From JBGSPL01 sp964511435 (GTDB lineage: Bacteria > Patescibacteriota > CPR2 > UBA1875 > CAIMLA01): a stretch of 50,223 nucleotides of DNA. Both the position numbers and the translations under genes were made by a program. The number at the start of each line of letters is the position of its first letter. Position 1 is the first letter of the stretch. Location of the stretch: assembly GCA_964511435.1 (NCBI GenBank), contig CAZEFH010000006.1, positions 1-50,223 on the forward strand. Direction: 5' to 3'. Of the stretch, positions 49,596 through 50,223 are shown piece by piece. Under the pieces are notes generated by a model, which ran no database searches, was not told where the DNA came from, and saw only the letters and a program-made list of their open reading frames with translations.

Positions 49596-50078
49596 CTATT
49601 GATGATGGGTTTTATTGACGATTGTGCGAATAACTTCCTGAGCCGCTTGGACTGATATAATATTTTCGAGACTCTGCTTGTTGCCATGAATGTCAGTAAT
49701 TTCTAGCGCCCCGGAACGAAAGACAAGACCTGCAAGACCTTTCTGAGAAAAACCGACGCTTGCAATATCGCGTGCATCTATCTCTGACACAGAGTGGCTC
49801 AAAAGACTTTGTTTATCTACCATTACCAGGCGTCTATTTGAAATTAGCACCACCTCGTCATGCCACAGCAGATATAACAAAAACGAAATAATTACTGCTA
49901 GCGAAAAAAGTATAACAGCCGCCAGGAAAAGGTAGCCATTCTGGCTAAAATACAAGGAAGTCGCTCCTAGTGTGATAAGCATAATCACGGCAAGGATTAA
50001 CTTCCAGTACCTCACCGGCAACTTTCTGGCGACTAGTAAGGTTTCCTCATTTTCGAGCGGTGTAACTTTAATAGGCAT
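49596..50078 (-). CDS. PH-like domain membrane protein
   Basis: 160 residues. Two membrane helices (LILAVIMLITLGATSLYFS and LFLAAVILFSLAVIISFLLY) followed by a bacterial PH-like domain (DEVVLISNRRLVMVDKQSLL, IDARDIASVGFSQKG, ALEITDIHGNKQSLENI). Function unknown. TATAAT (50085-50090) ends 6 nt before the ATG: leaderless. Confidence 0.85.
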   Translation of the reverse strand: MPIKVTPLENEETLLVARKLPVRYWKLILAVIMLITLGATSLYFSQNGYLFLAAVILFSLAVIISFLLYLLWHDEVVLISNRRLVMVDKQSLLSHSVSEIDARDIASVGFSQKGLAGLVFRSGALEITDIHGNKQSLENIISVQAAQEVIRTIVNKTHHQ

Positions 50079-50157
50079 ATGCTAATTATATATAAGGTAT
50101 CCCTTCAAATAAAGCTTTCTCTCTGTTAAAATAACACAGTCAAAACAAATTGTTCTG

Positions 50158-50223
50158 GCCCCAGTAGCTCAATGGATAGAGCGATTCCGTCCTAAGGAAG
50201 AGGTTGGGGGTTCGACTCCCTCC
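50158..50223 (+). tRNA. tRNA-Arg (anticodon CCT), cut by the window end
   Basis: Acceptor start GCCCCAG, D-arm GCTC/GAGC, anticodon loop GTCCTAA (anticodon CCT), start of the T-arm with TTCGACT. The acceptor 3' half lies outside the window. Confidence 0.9.

Noticed and set aside
1..50223. Alternative genetic code with UGA as Gly (as in Gracilibacteria/Absconditabacteria)
   Set aside because: Conserved proteins end at normal positions, and several appear to use UGA as a true stop; no in-frame UGA is needed in any conserved domain.
1..50223. CRISPR array
   Set aside because: No regularly spaced repeats of 24-40 nt and no cas genes were seen.

Overview
The window looks like the chromosome of a small-genome, ultrasmall-cell bacterium of the Patescibacteria/CPR, most likely a Saccharibacteria-like (TM7) lineage. 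This rests on gene content and style, not on a marker phylogeny: compact operons, UGA used as a stop, tRNAs with encoded CCA, a Gram-positive-type envelope toolkit (LtaS-like enzyme, bactofilin, CAP and Ig-like surface proteins, DUF3048, MurD/MurI), and many genes whose start codon lies 6-7 nt after a -10 box with no Shine-Dalgarno sequence.

Region 1 (1-29.6 kb) is core genome. It holds infC with an apparent AUA start, a diacylglycerol-kinase-like gene, bactofilin, RNase P RNA, RNase HI, a patatin, an M50 protease, ribosomal proteins L28 and L25, a 965-residue surface protein followed by a CAP-domain protein, a metallo-hydrolase/AI-2E/regulator operon, a DUF3048-NRAMP-murI-murD operon, a membrane glycosyltransferase, a transglutaminase-like protein, an LtaS-like synthase, a two-component system beside a MacB-type ABC exporter, and a PlsC-like acyltransferase. 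tRNAs for Pro(GGG), Thr(CGT) and Gly(CCC) lie here. The DNA around tRNA-Gly is rich in inverted repeats and includes a probable three-way-junction element.

Region 2 (about 29.66-41.3 kb) is an AT-rich island beside tRNA-Asp(GTC). It starts with a large serine recombinase whose 3' end runs into the tRNA gene on the opposite strand. The recombinase is preceded by a compact pseudoknot-forming leader. Then come small accessory genes, a possible winged-helix regulator, an m5C methyltransferase divergent from a Sau3AI/MutH-type restriction enzyme, an OLD-family ATPase-TOPRIM nuclease overlapping an alpha/beta hydrolase (candidate two-gene defence module), DUF2130, KTSC and a papain/C39-like protein. 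Short related motifs follow several gene ends, as if marking cassette joints.

Region 3 (41.35-43.5 kb) has GC-richer genes: an unknown 195-residue protein and, convergent to it, a radical SAM/SPASM maturase followed 2 nt later by a 40-codon gene for a probable precursor peptide. The two units share the same promoter design (TTGTAA, 17 nt, TATAAT). This is a likely unrecognised RiPP system and the strongest candidate for something new in the window.

Region 4 (43.6 kb to end) returns to core genes: small membrane proteins, a GNAT acetyltransferase, DUF2177/DUF1295 membrane proteins, DUF1801, GlmM, a parvulin-type PPIase, a PH-domain membrane protein, and the start of tRNA-Arg(CCT).
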